From Candidatus Poribacteria bacterium (GTDB lineage: Bacteria > Poribacteria > WGA-4E > WGA-3G): a DNA stretch of 64,000 nucleotides. The notes under the pieces were generated by a model. That model saw only the letters and a program-made list of their open reading frames with translations, was not told the DNA's origin and did not search any database. The number at the start of each line of letters is the position of its first letter. Position 1 is the stretch's first letter. The translations under genes were made by a program, and so were the position numbers. The stretch covers positions 1 through 64,000 of the forward strand of contig JAPPIG010000100.1 of the NCBI GenBank assembly GCA_028820635.1. The letters are read 5' to 3'. Shown in pieces: positions 1 to 8,912 of the stretch.

Positions 1-59
1 TTACGACATCAACTCTCAAATCCTTCAATAATCTTCAAGACTGCGTAAGTCCTGAGATC

Positions 60-968
60 CTATTCAGCAGTTTTGATTTCATATCTCTTTAATTCCAGGG
101 TTTTCTCAGTAGGAGGAGGAAAAGTAAAAGAAAAATCCGCATCTTCTGGTATCATGTCTAAGAACATGTATCCCGATATTTGATGCAATTTTACAATCCC
201 GACGTTGGGAGCAAACCATACTGTTGTTACGGTTTCACCTGAAGGAGCGACTTCCTCAGGTGGTGGGTTAGGCGTCATTACTGCTGTTGTTTCTGTGCGA
301 TATTCAACTTTCAAACAGTCTTCAAATGTCCCAGCTATCGTTTCAACAGTTTCTGTACCAACCACAATTCCTGTTTCTACAATGGTGAAATCTACCTTCA
401 ATTGTTCATTATTTGGATCGCCAAGACCTTCAGGAATTATCTTAGCCTTTACTTCAATTTGGTTAACGTCCCATTCCTCATTGATTGTAATAGTATCAGG
501 CAGCAGAAACAAGTGGTCGTGTGCTTCTGCCTCAACATCAACATGCAAATTAAAGTTGGGTATTTCTACACCTGGCGGCAATTGGGTTAACATTTCTTGG
601 CTTAAAACTTCGGCAAACATATCCATCTCTTTTTTTAAACGTGCATTGACTCCATTCTCTACTTCTTCACCTACAACAAGTGTGATACCTGCTTCACTTA
701 CATTATATAATGAGGGATGAATGAAACAACTATAATCCGCCCAATCTTCTAACTCTGGTTCATAACTGAAGGCAGGATAGGTTTTACCAGCAATTTCTTC
801 GCCTTCAATCGCAACACGTGTTAACTCGTTCCCTTCATGGTCTTCATAAACCCAAAAACTCTCTAAAGTCCCAGGAAAATATACCTGCGCTGGCTCAATT
901 CCTAACAAGGTTACGCTAAAACTAAAGACTAACAGTAATATAAATGCTACACTACACTTTCTTAACAT
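60..968 (-). CDS. Secreted protein, paralogue 1 of 3, unknown function
   Basis: A 302-residue protein with an N-terminal hydrophobic signal segment (about residues 5-24) and no lipobox, so probably exported to the periplasm. It has two regions shared with the next two genes: an N-terminal block with a YFP...SFW.YED..GNELTR pattern, and a C-terminal block 'GTETVE..AGTFEDCLKVEYRTET' followed by 'WFAPNVGIVK'. The second pattern (AGTFE.CLKV, then W.APNVGIVK) is typical of DUF3108-like periplasmic beta-barrel-type domains; that link is from memory, not a search. The ATG is preceded by GGAGAA at a good distance. It is the last gene of a co-directional tandem triplet and probably co-transcribed. No catalytic motif is visible and the function is unknown. 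Confidence 0.8.
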   Translation of the reverse strand: MLRKCSVAFILLLVFSFSVTLLGIEPAQVYFPGTLESFWVYEDHEGNELTRVAIEGEEIAGKTYPAFSYEPELEDWADYSCFIHPSLYNVSEAGITLVVGEEVENGVNARLKKEMDMFAEVLSQEMLTQLPPGVEIPNFNLHVDVEAEAHDHLFLLPDTITINEEWDVNQIEVKAKIIPEGLGDPNNEQLKVDFTIVETGIVVGTETVETIAGTFEDCLKVEYRTETTAVMTPNPPPEEVAPSGETVTTVWFAPNVGIVKLHQISGYMFLDMIPEDADFSFTFPPPTEKTLELKRYEIKTAE

Positions 969-1018
969 GAGAATTCTCCATATCTATTTTTTATTGCTAT
1001 AAATTTGATGGTAATCTA

Positions 1019-1987
1019 TTATTTGTTGTCATTTTTTGGTAAAACTTCAGATGCTATTTCGTATTTTTTTAATTCATAAGTCTTGACCGAAGGAGCAGTG
1101 ATTTCTGCAGCTTCTTCATCAGATACATACGTTTCAATAGCATCTCTTGTTGATAACATATTGAGAAAAATTTTCTCGGTTTCCTGGTGAAATTTCACAA
1201 TTCCAACATTTGGCGCGAACCATAAAGTTGTGACCGATTCCCCCGGTAAGTCTTCTGTTCCTGTGCCTGATGGATGGGATGCTATCATTTCTGTTTCTGT
1301 TTTAAACTCAACCTTTAAACAATCTTCAAATGTGCCAGCAGGTGTCTCAACGGTCTCTGTGCCGAGGATTTTTCCTGTCTCAATGATAGAAAAATCAACT
1401 GTCATTTCAGGAATATCTGCAGCGTTCTGAAAGTCTGGTAGACCCTGTATGTCAAACTTCATTGTGATTTTGGCATTAATTTGTGTTGCTTCCCATTCTT
1501 CATCAGGAGTTGTTTGGATAGGAAGTAAATTGAATTGGTCTTCCGCTTCTACTTTCACATTATAGTTGAAGTCAACAGTAAGGTTGAGTTCGGCCGGGGC
1601 ACTGTTTTCCAAAGAACTCTTTGCCAACTTAGAGAAAATCTCCATCTCCCGAGTGAGACGTGCCGCCACTGCTTTCTTTATTTTATCTCCCACAACAAAC
1701 GTTATCCACTCCTCCCCTACATTAAACAGAGAAAGATGCATGTAACGGTGAAAATCTTTCCAGTCTTCTAACACGGGTTCGTAACAGAAATTGTAATATG
1801 TCTCACCTGTAATTTCTTCAGTTTCAATTATTTGGCGAGTAAACTCGTTACCGTCTTGGTCTTCAAAGATCCAAAAACTTCCAAGTGTGCTTGGAAAATA
1901 TTTATGTGTGGATTCGTACCCTATTAGAGTCGAAGAAAAATAAAAAGATAGGAAAAATATCAAGAGAGGACACAGTTTTTTCAACAT
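1019..1987 (-). CDS. Secreted protein, paralogue 2 of 3, unknown function
   Basis: A 322-residue paralogue of the flanking two genes with the same order of elements: signal peptide (residues about 4-24), 'SFWIFEDQDGNEFTR' block near residue 36, a central beta-rich region, then 'GTETVETPAGTFEDCLKVEF' and 'WFAPNVGIVKFH'. It is slightly longer than its sisters because of a C-terminal extension rich in acidic residues. The ATG has only a weak ribosome site (CAGG), but the upstream gap carries two TATAAT-like hexamers, so a secondary promoter is possible. Tandem duplication is the obvious origin. No function is assigned. Confidence 0.8.
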   Translation of the reverse strand: MLKKLCPLLIFFLSFYFSSTLIGYESTHKYFPSTLGSFWIFEDQDGNEFTRQIIETEEITGETYYNFCYEPVLEDWKDFHRYMHLSLFNVGEEWITFVVGDKIKKAVAARLTREMEIFSKLAKSSLENSAPAELNLTVDFNYNVKVEAEDQFNLLPIQTTPDEEWEATQINAKITMKFDIQGLPDFQNAADIPEMTVDFSIIETGKILGTETVETPAGTFEDCLKVEFKTETEMIASHPSGTGTEDLPGESVTTLWFAPNVGIVKFHQETEKIFLNMLSTRDAIETYVSDEEAAEITAPSVKTYELKKYEIASEVLPKNDNK

Positions 1988-2048
1988 CCTGAGTGTAACC
2001 TAAATAGCATTATAAATATGTGTAAAGCATTATAAGAATGCTTGTAGA

Positions 2049-2942
2049 TTATTTACTATCCCCGCTTTCGGATTCATCGGTTTGGATTTCATAGTTTTTG
2101 AGTTCAAGGGTTTTCATATCATCCGAATTCTCCTGTCCACTACTGAATTTGACAATTCCGACGTTCGGTGCTAACCAGAGAGTGGTAACCGATTCAGCTG
2201 GTTGCTGCTCAGGAAGGAGTTGCTTAAACTCAGTAGGAAGTGTTGTGTTTACAGTTGTTTTGGTCCGATACTCAATTTTTAAGCAATCTTCAAACGTTCC
2301 TGCTTGTGTTTCAACAGTTTCTGTTCCAATAACATTACCGGTTTTCACAACATTAGTCGTAGATGAGATGGATTTCAGTTCTGCCGGAATTTCAACGGGT
2401 GCTCCTTGGATGTCCATTTTCACCTTTACTTTTACGCTCAGTCGCATAGCAATCCATTCTTCATTATATTTTACAGGCGTAGGAAAAAGATAGAAATAAT
2501 CTTGTGCTTTAGGTTCAATTGTGTAGTTGAAATCCATCGTGATCCCTTCTGGGAGTTGTCCCGCAAACCGTTGTTGAATCGCTCCAAATGTTTCATCAAG
2601 CTTTTTAGTTAGGATCGACTCAGTAGCAACTTCTATGTCATTCCCAACATAAAATGCTACCCATTCTTCTCCAACTTTATACAGAAATGGATGCACAGCA
2701 TACAGATATTTTTCCCAATCATCAATTTCAGGTTCATAGTCAAAAGCGCGAAATGTCTCGCCTTCAACATCTTTTTCCTCAACAGCGTAGCGAGTTAATT
2801 CGTTTCCGTCTTGATCCTCATAAATCCAATAACTTCCAGGTTTGTCAGGAAAGAAACTCGTTGCCCATTCGTTAGCGAGCAGCGTTACACCTAAACCGAA
2901 TATCAGAAGTAAAATGAAAATTGATTGAAAAGATTTCAACAC
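2049..2942 (-). CDS. Secreted protein, paralogue 3 of 3, unknown function
   Basis: A 297-residue first gene of the tandem triplet. The start is a GTG with GGAGG ten bases upstream; an overlapping ATG there is out of frame and stops at once. It has a signal peptide (about residues 5-23), then the family block 'YWIYEDQDGNELTR', then 'GTETVETQAGTFEDCLKIEY' and 'LWLAPNVGIVKF'. The conserved order in all three copies suggests one fold with two halves. A good promoter lies just upstream, so the three genes may form one transcript. Function unknown; a DUF3108-like periplasmic domain is the nearest thing I recognise. Confidence 0.8.
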   Translation of the reverse strand: MLKSFQSIFILLLIFGLGVTLLANEWATSFFPDKPGSYWIYEDQDGNELTRYAVEEKDVEGETFRAFDYEPEIDDWEKYLYAVHPFLYKVGEEWVAFYVGNDIEVATESILTKKLDETFGAIQQRFAGQLPEGITMDFNYTIEPKAQDYFYLFPTPVKYNEEWIAMRLSVKVKVKMDIQGAPVEIPAELKSISSTTNVVKTGNVIGTETVETQAGTFEDCLKIEYRTKTTVNTTLPTEFKQLLPEQQPAESVTTLWLAPNVGIVKFSSGQENSDDMKTLELKNYEIQTDESESGDSK

Positions 2943-2977
2943 CTATTCATCCTCCAAGTAAAATAATCTACCCCTTA

Positions 2978-3006
2978 AGTATAGCCCAATACGATGAGCA
3001 TAACAA
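2978..3006 (-). promoter_or_regulatory. Promoter of the three-paralogue operon
   Basis: On the minus strand TTGTTA and TATACT are separated by exactly 17 bases. The predicted start of transcription lies about 30 bases before the GTG start of the first paralogue. Inference from consensus only. Confidence 0.5.
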
Positions 3007-3053
3007 GCAAAATCTCTCTAAGCCTTGCTACGAAATAGGAACATTTTCTTTTT

Positions 3054-4130
3054 TTAGTATTCAAATGGAAAAGTAACAGGTGCTCCATTATTTGAGCATG
3101 AGCGACCCATAGCAACATCAATTTCCCTATCTTTACGCCCGTTGTATGCACCATATTCCGGTTCAGTATCGTTTCGGACAGCATTTGCGATGCTCATTAA
3201 TTCCGATGCAACAGTAATGTCGCCATCGCTGAGTGGGTAATTTTGCAGTGGGTTTTCCCATACAACTTCAGGGTTAGTATCAGTAACAAGGGCAGCAAGC
3301 GTTTCATAACCTTCCACGTTATTCGTTTTGCGTGTAATAGTTACAGGTCGCTGTTCGTCCGCATCATCGTTTAAGATAACGGCATCGTCACGGAAACACA
3401 TGCCGCGCTCCGCATAGAATTTTGTTCCATTAAAACCACGAAGCGGTGAACCATAAGAAAGACTGGTGAAGTTAAAAATCCCTACTGCTCCGTCAGCGAA
3501 TTCAATAACTGAATGTAGCCAATCCTCTTTCTTACGGCGGGGTTGTCCCTTTCGCCACACGTGATCCTGCACACTATACGATTTATTAAAACCGTAAACC
3601 TGCAACGGTTCGTTGTCAAACCCAACATAACTCCGTATAAGACCAATACCATGATAGCCGTGTCCACGGAAATCGTTGTGAGCTACGTTCACTTTGCCAA
3701 AAATGCCTTGAAGAATCATTTCCCGCTTAATACGTTCAGATGGACGGCGATAATAGTTTTCGTTGACCTCTAACTTTGTGCCATGCTCTTTGGCTGCTTC
3801 AATCATCATATCTGCACGTTTGAGGTCGGTATTAATCGGCGTTTCTGTGCAATAACTCACACCATGTTGCGAACAGAGAAGACCTGGAACGTGATTGTTA
3901 CTCGGTGTGATCACAATAGAACAGAAATCTGGTTTTTCCGTCTCTAACATCTGTTCAGTATCAGTGTAGGCAGGCACATTATACTTTTCTCCTTGCTCCG
4001 CAACCCTTTTTTCATGCACATCACACACCGCAACGAGTTCTAAGTCATCTTTCAGCTTTGCTATCAGTGGAAGGTACGTATTAGACCCGCGGTTACCTGT
4101 TCCTATATGTGCGATCTTTAGTTTATCCAT
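3054..4130 (-). CDS. Gfo/Idh/MocA family NAD(P)-dependent oxidoreductase
   Basis: A 358-residue protein beginning with a Rossmann fold: 'IGTGNRG' near residues 9-15 and an acidic residue at the end of beta-2 ('VAVCDVHE'), which favours NAD(H). The family's usual EKP motif after strand five is replaced by 'TETPINTD' near residue 95, so the lysine that normally contacts the cofactor and substrate is missing. Conserved 'NENYYRRP' follows. Family members oxidise or reduce sugars, inositols and related polyols; the substrate here cannot be read. AAGGAG stands eight bases before the ATG. It is divergent from the CoA-transferase gene. It is not closely similar to the other two Gfo/Idh/MocA genes in the window. 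Confidence 0.85.
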   Translation of the reverse strand: MDKLKIAHIGTGNRGSNTYLPLIAKLKDDLELVAVCDVHEKRVAEQGEKYNVPAYTDTEQMLETEKPDFCSIVITPSNNHVPGLLCSQHGVSYCTETPINTDLKRADMMIEAAKEHGTKLEVNENYYRRPSERIKREMILQGIFGKVNVAHNDFRGHGYHGIGLIRSYVGFDNEPLQVYGFNKSYSVQDHVWRKGQPRRKKEDWLHSVIEFADGAVGIFNFTSLSYGSPLRGFNGTKFYAERGMCFRDDAVILNDDADEQRPVTITRKTNNVEGYETLAALVTDTNPEVVWENPLQNYPLSDGDITVASELMSIANAVRNDTEPEYGAYNGRKDREIDVAMGRSCSNNGAPVTFPFEY

Positions 4131-4271
4131 TGATGTTCTCCTTCAAGCGACATCATACTTTCATTAAAAACTTATGGACACAGACACTATTTGATGCTAA
4201 CATATAATGTGTTTTCATTTTAGCACGTATGCATCAGAAAAGCAACTTTTTAGAACGCAAGGAATGAATAT

Positions 4272-5459
4272 ATGGCAGGTCCATTGGACGGAATAAAGGT
4301 ATTAGATTTAACAAGAGTACTTGCGGGACCTTATGCAACGATGATCCTTGGCGACCTTGGCGCGGAAGTCATAAAAATTGAACAACCGGGAATTGGGGAT
4401 GAATCACGGAACTTCGGTCCATTTAAAAACGGATTTAGTCTCTACTTTATGAGTGTGAATCGTGGCAAACGGAGTATAACACTTGACCTCAAGACCGACC
4501 GTGGAAAACATATATTCAAGCAACTTGTTAGGCAGAGCGACATTTTAGTAGAAAATTTCCGTCCGGGGACGATGAATAAACTCGGTTTAAACTACGAAAC
4601 ACTTGCAACTGAACATCCATCACTCATTTATGCTGCATGTTCCGGTTTTGGACAAACCGGTCCCTTTGCTCAACAAGGTGCTTATGATATGATTATTCAG
4701 GGGATGGGTGGTATTATCAGTATTACGGGAGAACCAGATGGGCCTCCCGTGCGTGTTGGAACTTCTATTAGCGACATCACCGCTGCACTCTTCACATCAA
4801 TTGGTATCTTATCCGCACTTCATCATCGCAACAACACTGGAAAAGGTCAGTTGGTAGATGTGGCAATGTTAGACAGTCTCGTTGCAGTATTGGAGAATGC
4901 AATCGTCCGCTATTTCGCTACAGATGAAATCCCCAAACCACTCGGCAGTCGACACCCTGCAATAACCCCGTTTGAAGCATTTGAATCAGCAGACGGACAC
5001 ATTATTATTGCTATCGGCAACGATGTACTATGGGCAAAATTCTGTGAGCATGTAGATCAGAAAAATCTTATCTCTGACCCACGGTTTTGTTCTAATGCAG
5101 ATCGGACAGAAAATCATGGTGAGTTGTTTCCTATTCTCTCTGAGATTATGCGGCAACACACAACAGATGAATGGATTGAAACATTGGAAAAAATCGGTGT
5201 GCCGTGCGGTCCCATCAACACGATTGACAAGGTTGTTAGTCATCCACAAGTCAAAGCACGACAGATGATTACACAAGTGATACATGAAGTTACTGGTGCG
5301 GTTGGCGTGCCGGGTGTGCCGATTAAACTCTCCGATTCTCCCGGTCATGTAGATGCTCCTGCTCCCAGTCTCGGTGAACATACTGTAGAGATATTGACTG
5401 ATACATTAAAAATGTCCTCTGGTGAAGTAGAACAGTTAAAGCAGGAAGGAATCATATAA
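4272..5459 (+). CDS. CaiB/BaiF family (class III) CoA-transferase
   Basis: A 395-residue protein of normal length for family III CoA-transferases, which move CoA between carboxylic acids through an aspartyl-CoA intermediate. The N-terminus 'GIKVLDLTRVLAGPYATM' and the following 'LGDLGAEVIKIE' are hallmark motifs. The catalytic aspartate is expected to be D139 in 'GAYDMIIQGMGG'. 'MLDSLVAVLENA' and the C-terminal 'GVPCGPIN' are also typical. AAGGA lies eight bases before the ATG. The next gene follows by about 50 bases in the same direction, so an operon with the alpha/beta hydrolase and the RNA methyltransferase is possible. The acid substrate is unknown. Confidence 0.9.
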   Translation: MAGPLDGIKVLDLTRVLAGPYATMILGDLGAEVIKIEQPGIGDESRNFGPFKNGFSLYFMSVNRGKRSITLDLKTDRGKHIFKQLVRQSDILVENFRPGTMNKLGLNYETLATEHPSLIYAACSGFGQTGPFAQQGAYDMIIQGMGGIISITGEPDGPPVRVGTSISDITAALFTSIGILSALHHRNNTGKGQLVDVAMLDSLVAVLENAIVRYFATDEIPKPLGSRHPAITPFEAFESADGHIIIAIGNDVLWAKFCEHVDQKNLISDPRFCSNADRTENHGELFPILSEIMRQHTTDEWIETLEKIGVPCGPINTIDKVVSHPQVKARQMITQVIHEVTGAVGVPGVPIKLSDSPGHVDAPAPSLGEHTVEILTDTLKMSSGEVEQLKQEGII

Positions 5460-5513
5460 CTATGCAGGCATGCAATTATTTGTGTGCCTTTGTCCGAATA
5501 GGTGAGAAAAATC

Positions 5514-7769
5514 ATGTCAAACAATCACACGTCAGAATTACATGGTACAGCACCTTTGACTTTTGAAGGTGATCTTGCCGCACAAATGGTTGAAGACCTT
5601 GATAACTACGTTACCCGTGCCATAGAGATCGCAGCAGAAAAACGTGAAACGTTGTGGAATCGCGATTATAGTTCACATACTGCATATACCGAATCCGTTG
5701 AACCGAACAGACAACGGTTCAGAAAACAGATAGGATGTTATGATGAACGCCTACCAATTGAAGCGATTTCGTATCTTGGAACGACAAAAGCCTCTGCACA
5801 TATAGCAAAAGGTGAGAATTACTCCATATCCCGTGTTCGTTGGCAAGTTTTTGATGAAGTTGATGGTGAAGGATTGCTGTTAGAACCGAATGATGGTACA
5901 CCTGTCGTCGCTCAAATTATTGCATTGGCGGATGCGGATTGGACGCCTGAGATGATTGCAGGTGTAACCGACGAACTTCCACCTAATGCACAATTTGCGC
6001 TGCATTTAGCGAGTGCTGGATGTCGGGTTGTGATTCCGCTGCTTATCAATCGTGAGGATACCTACTCTGGCAATCCTAAAATCGGGGCATTTACCAATCA
6101 ACCGCATCGCGAATTTATCTACCGTATGGCATATCAATTGGGACGGCACATGATCGGATATGAGGTGCAGAAAGTCTTATCACTTGTGGATTGGATGTCC
6201 TCTTTTGATGAACCGATTGGTGTTATGGGTTACGGTGAAGGTGGATTAATTGCATTCTGTAGTGCTGCCGTAGATGAACGAATTCAGGCTACGGTTGTCA
6301 GCGGCTATTTTCAATCGCGTGAAGAAGTTTGGCGTGAACCGATTTACCGTAACGTATGGGGACTCATCCATGAATTTGGTGACGCTGAGATTGCGAGTCT
6401 CATTGCACCGCGTTCGTTAATCGTTGAAGCGAGTCGTGGACCAGAGGTTATCGGACCACCGCCCAGACGCGATGGTCGAGGTGGTGCAGCACCTGGCCAA
6501 CTTGTCTCGCCGCCAATCGCGTCCGTAGAAACAGAGTTTAATCGTGCAAGGACTGTTTATCAAGAACTGGGTTGCCAAGATAGTATTCACCTAATTTGTC
6601 CTGAAGATGGATTATCCGGTTCCACAGAGACATTAACTACATTTCTCACGAGTCTTGGCGTTGAAAATGCACACATTGACAAAAACCAACCTCTAACTGC
6701 AGATACTACAGAGCCATTTGACTACGATGCACGGCAACAACGCCAGTTTATGCAACTCGTGAATCTGACGCAACGTTTTTTATGGGAGGCAGCCACGCGA
6801 AGGCAGGAGTTCTTCTGGAATAAAACGGATATATCTTCACTGGAAAAATGGGAAGAGACATGCGCGGATGCAAAAACCTATTTCTGGGATGAGGTCATTG
6901 GTCGGTGTCCTCCGCCCGACGTGTCTGCGAATCCGAGAACGCGCTTGATATATGACGAACCCAAATGGAAAGGGTACGAAGTTGTGCTTGATGTCTGGGA
7001 AGATGTATTTGCTTACGGCATCTTGCTATTACCGAATGACCTTGACCCAGAAGAGCAACGTCCCGTTGTTGTTTGTCAGCACGGGTTAGAGGGTAGACCG
7101 CAGGATACTGCCGATCCGAAAATACAATCAGTCTATCATTCATACGCAGCGCAGTTGGCAGATAGAGGTTTTATAACCTACGCACCACAGAACCCTTACA
7201 TTGGTCAGGATGCTTTCCGTGTCATTCAACGGAAAGCAAATCCAATCAAATGGTCGCTCTTTTCGTTGATTATCCGCCAGCATGAACGCACGCTCGACTG
7301 GTTAGCAGGACTTCCATACGTTGATGAAAACCGAATCGGTTTCTACGGACTCTCCTACGGTGGAAAAACAGCGATGCGCGTGCCAGCAGTGCTTGAAAAA
7401 TATGCCTGCTCTATCTGCTCAGCGGATTTCAATGAGTGGATTGTGAAAAATGCTACGTTTGACTCACGTTATAGCTACATGTTCACTGGTGAATATGAGA
7501 TGTTTGAATTTGATTTGGGAAACACGTTCAACTATGCTGAAATGGCAGGACTAATCGCGCCCCGTCCATTTATGGTGGAACGCGGTCATGATGATGGTGT
7601 GGCGCCCGATGAATGGGTAGCACATGAATTCGCTACGGTGCGACGTCTTTATGTCCGCCTCGGTATAGCCGACAAGACTGAGATTGAATTCTTTGATGGT
7701 GGACATCAGATTAATTCCGATAAGACATTCCAATTCCTGCACCGACACCTAAATTGGCCGCAGCCATAG
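5514..7769 (+). CDS. Double alpha/beta hydrolase (dienelactone hydrolase / acetyl-esterase-like)
   Basis: About 751 residues made of two alpha/beta hydrolase domains in tandem. I place the start at the second ATG because AGGTGA sits eight bases before it; a GTG four codons upstream is the alternative. In the C-terminal domain the machinery is complete: 'CQHGLEG' (oxyanion-hole type), nucleophile S614 in 'GLSYGG', an acidic residue in 'HDDGVAPDE' and H731 in 'GGHQIN'. In the N-terminal domain the same elbow reads 'GYGEGG', with glutamate (E242) where the serine should be, so that half looks catalytically dead. No signal peptide is seen, so it is probably cytoplasmic. Such proteins hydrolyse esters of sugars or lactones; the substrate is unknown. 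Confidence 0.75.
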   Translation: MSNNHTSELHGTAPLTFEGDLAAQMVEDLDNYVTRAIEIAAEKRETLWNRDYSSHTAYTESVEPNRQRFRKQIGCYDERLPIEAISYLGTTKASAHIAKGENYSISRVRWQVFDEVDGEGLLLEPNDGTPVVAQIIALADADWTPEMIAGVTDELPPNAQFALHLASAGCRVVIPLLINREDTYSGNPKIGAFTNQPHREFIYRMAYQLGRHMIGYEVQKVLSLVDWMSSFDEPIGVMGYGEGGLIAFCSAAVDERIQATVVSGYFQSREEVWREPIYRNVWGLIHEFGDAEIASLIAPRSLIVEASRGPEVIGPPPRRDGRGGAAPGQLVSPPIASVETEFNRARTVYQELGCQDSIHLICPEDGLSGSTETLTTFLTSLGVENAHIDKNQPLTADTTEPFDYDARQQRQFMQLVNLTQRFLWEAATRRQEFFWNKTDISSLEKWEETCADAKTYFWDEVIGRCPPPDVSANPRTRLIYDEPKWKGYEVVLDVWEDVFAYGILLLPNDLDPEEQRPVVVCQHGLEGRPQDTADPKIQSVYHSYAAQLADRGFITYAPQNPYIGQDAFRVIQRKANPIKWSLFSLIIRQHERTLDWLAGLPYVDENRIGFYGLSYGGKTAMRVPAVLEKYACSICSADFNEWIVKNATFDSRYSYMFTGEYEMFEFDLGNTFNYAEMAGLIAPRPFMVERGHDDGVAPDEWVAHEFATVRRLYVRLGIADKTEIEFFDGGHQINSDKTFQFLHRHLNWPQP

Positions 7770-7779
7770 AAGGATACAG

Positions 7780-8832
7780 ATGATCTATTCAATTTTCGTC
7801 ACAGCGGGACTGGAAAATATCGCCCGACAAGAGATAATTGCGCGCTTTGGGGATACTGAACAATTCAAAATCCTGATGCGGAAACCGCAACGAATTGTCT
7901 TTCAATACACAGGTAACCCAAAGGATTTATTATCGCTGCGGACAGCGGAACATCTGTTTGTAATAATAAAACATATTCCGAAGATGACGCGTTCGCGTAG
8001 TTCTTTGACTGCTATAAGGCAGGCATTGACTCGGTTTAACTTTGGGGAAACACTGGCTTGTTGTCGGCAAGTCGGTATCCGTATGCGGAGACGGATACCG
8101 TTTCGTGTTATTAGTCGGATGTCTGGATTCCGTAATTTTCAAAAACGTGATTTACATCAAGTTGTTGAAAGGGTATTAGTTGATCGTGGTTGGCAATTGA
8201 CTCAGTCAAGTTCAGGGTTGGATGTGTGGGCAGAGGTGCATGGTCAGGATGCTTATATCAGTATCCGACTTTCCAAACCTGAGATGGCACAACGTTCATA
8301 TAAGCAGGCACACGTACCGCAATCAATTAAACCGACTTTGGCGTATAGTATGGTGTGGCTTTCACAACCACATCCGAACGATCTCTTTTTAGATCCTATG
8401 TGTGGGGCGGGAACTATTCTATTGGAACGTGCTTTTGCAGGACGTTACCGTTACCTTATCGGTGGTGACCTCTCTAAAGATGCGTTAAACGCTACGCAGA
8501 GAAATTTTGGTAGGCAACATCAACCGCGTCAGTTTTTTCATTGGAACACACAATCCCTGCCAATACAACCGAATTCTGTCGACAAAATCGTCTCTAACCT
8601 ACCAATAGTTGAAAGAAACGAAAATACTTCTCAACTCGCTAACTTGTATAGAAAATGTCTCCATGAATATGAAACTGTGCTTAAGCCGAATGGAAAAATG
8701 GTGTTGCTTACTTTACAACCGGCACTTTTAGACAAGATACTCAAACAACAAAAATCGCTCAGAACAAGGCAACGGGTTAGTGTGGATGTAGGTGGGAAAC
8801 GCGGAAAGATTTTTGTGATTTATCATTGCTAA
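7780..8832 (+). CDS. THUMP-type RNA guanine-N2 methyltransferase (Trm14/TrmN/RlmL-like)
   Basis: A 350-residue protein, ten bases after the hydrolase and with AAGGA before the ATG. The N-terminus ('FVTAGLENIARQEI') and the region to about residue 170 look like the ferredoxin-like plus THUMP RNA-binding part of RNA m2G methyltransferases. A SAM-binding domain follows with 'LDPMCGAGTILLE' near residue 204. The catalytic loop, usually N-L/P-P-Y/F, reads 'SNLPIVERNE' near residue 270, lacking the aromatic residue that stacks on the target base. Expected role: methylation of a guanine in tRNA or rRNA using SAM. The exact target cannot be told. Confidence 0.8.
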   Translation: MIYSIFVTAGLENIARQEIIARFGDTEQFKILMRKPQRIVFQYTGNPKDLLSLRTAEHLFVIIKHIPKMTRSRSSLTAIRQALTRFNFGETLACCRQVGIRMRRRIPFRVISRMSGFRNFQKRDLHQVVERVLVDRGWQLTQSSSGLDVWAEVHGQDAYISIRLSKPEMAQRSYKQAHVPQSIKPTLAYSMVWLSQPHPNDLFLDPMCGAGTILLERAFAGRYRYLIGGDLSKDALNATQRNFGRQHQPRQFFHWNTQSLPIQPNSVDKIVSNLPIVERNENTSQLANLYRKCLHEYETVLKPNGKMVLLTLQPALLDKILKQQKSLRTRQRVSVDVGGKRGKIFVIYHC

Positions 8833-8833
8833 T

Positions 8834-8855
8834 GGCGAGGCACAGAGACCTCGCC
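8834..8855. terminator. Hairpin between convergent genes
   Basis: GGCGAGG and CCTCGCC form a perfect 7-bp stem around an 8-base loop just after the methyltransferase stop codon. The right arm with its CACA(G/A)AGA context recurs about 35 bases later. There is no long T-run, so this may be a bidirectional terminator or just a repeat remnant. Confidence 0.35.
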
Positions 8856-8912
8856 TTACAACGAATTTAGGGATCGAAGCACAAAGACCTCGCCAACAAG
8901 TTTCGGTTAACT

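Noticed and set aside
2975..3184. 69-codon minus-strand open frame
   Set aside because: Overlaps the end of the oxidoreductase gene in another frame and the operon promoter; no ribosome site.
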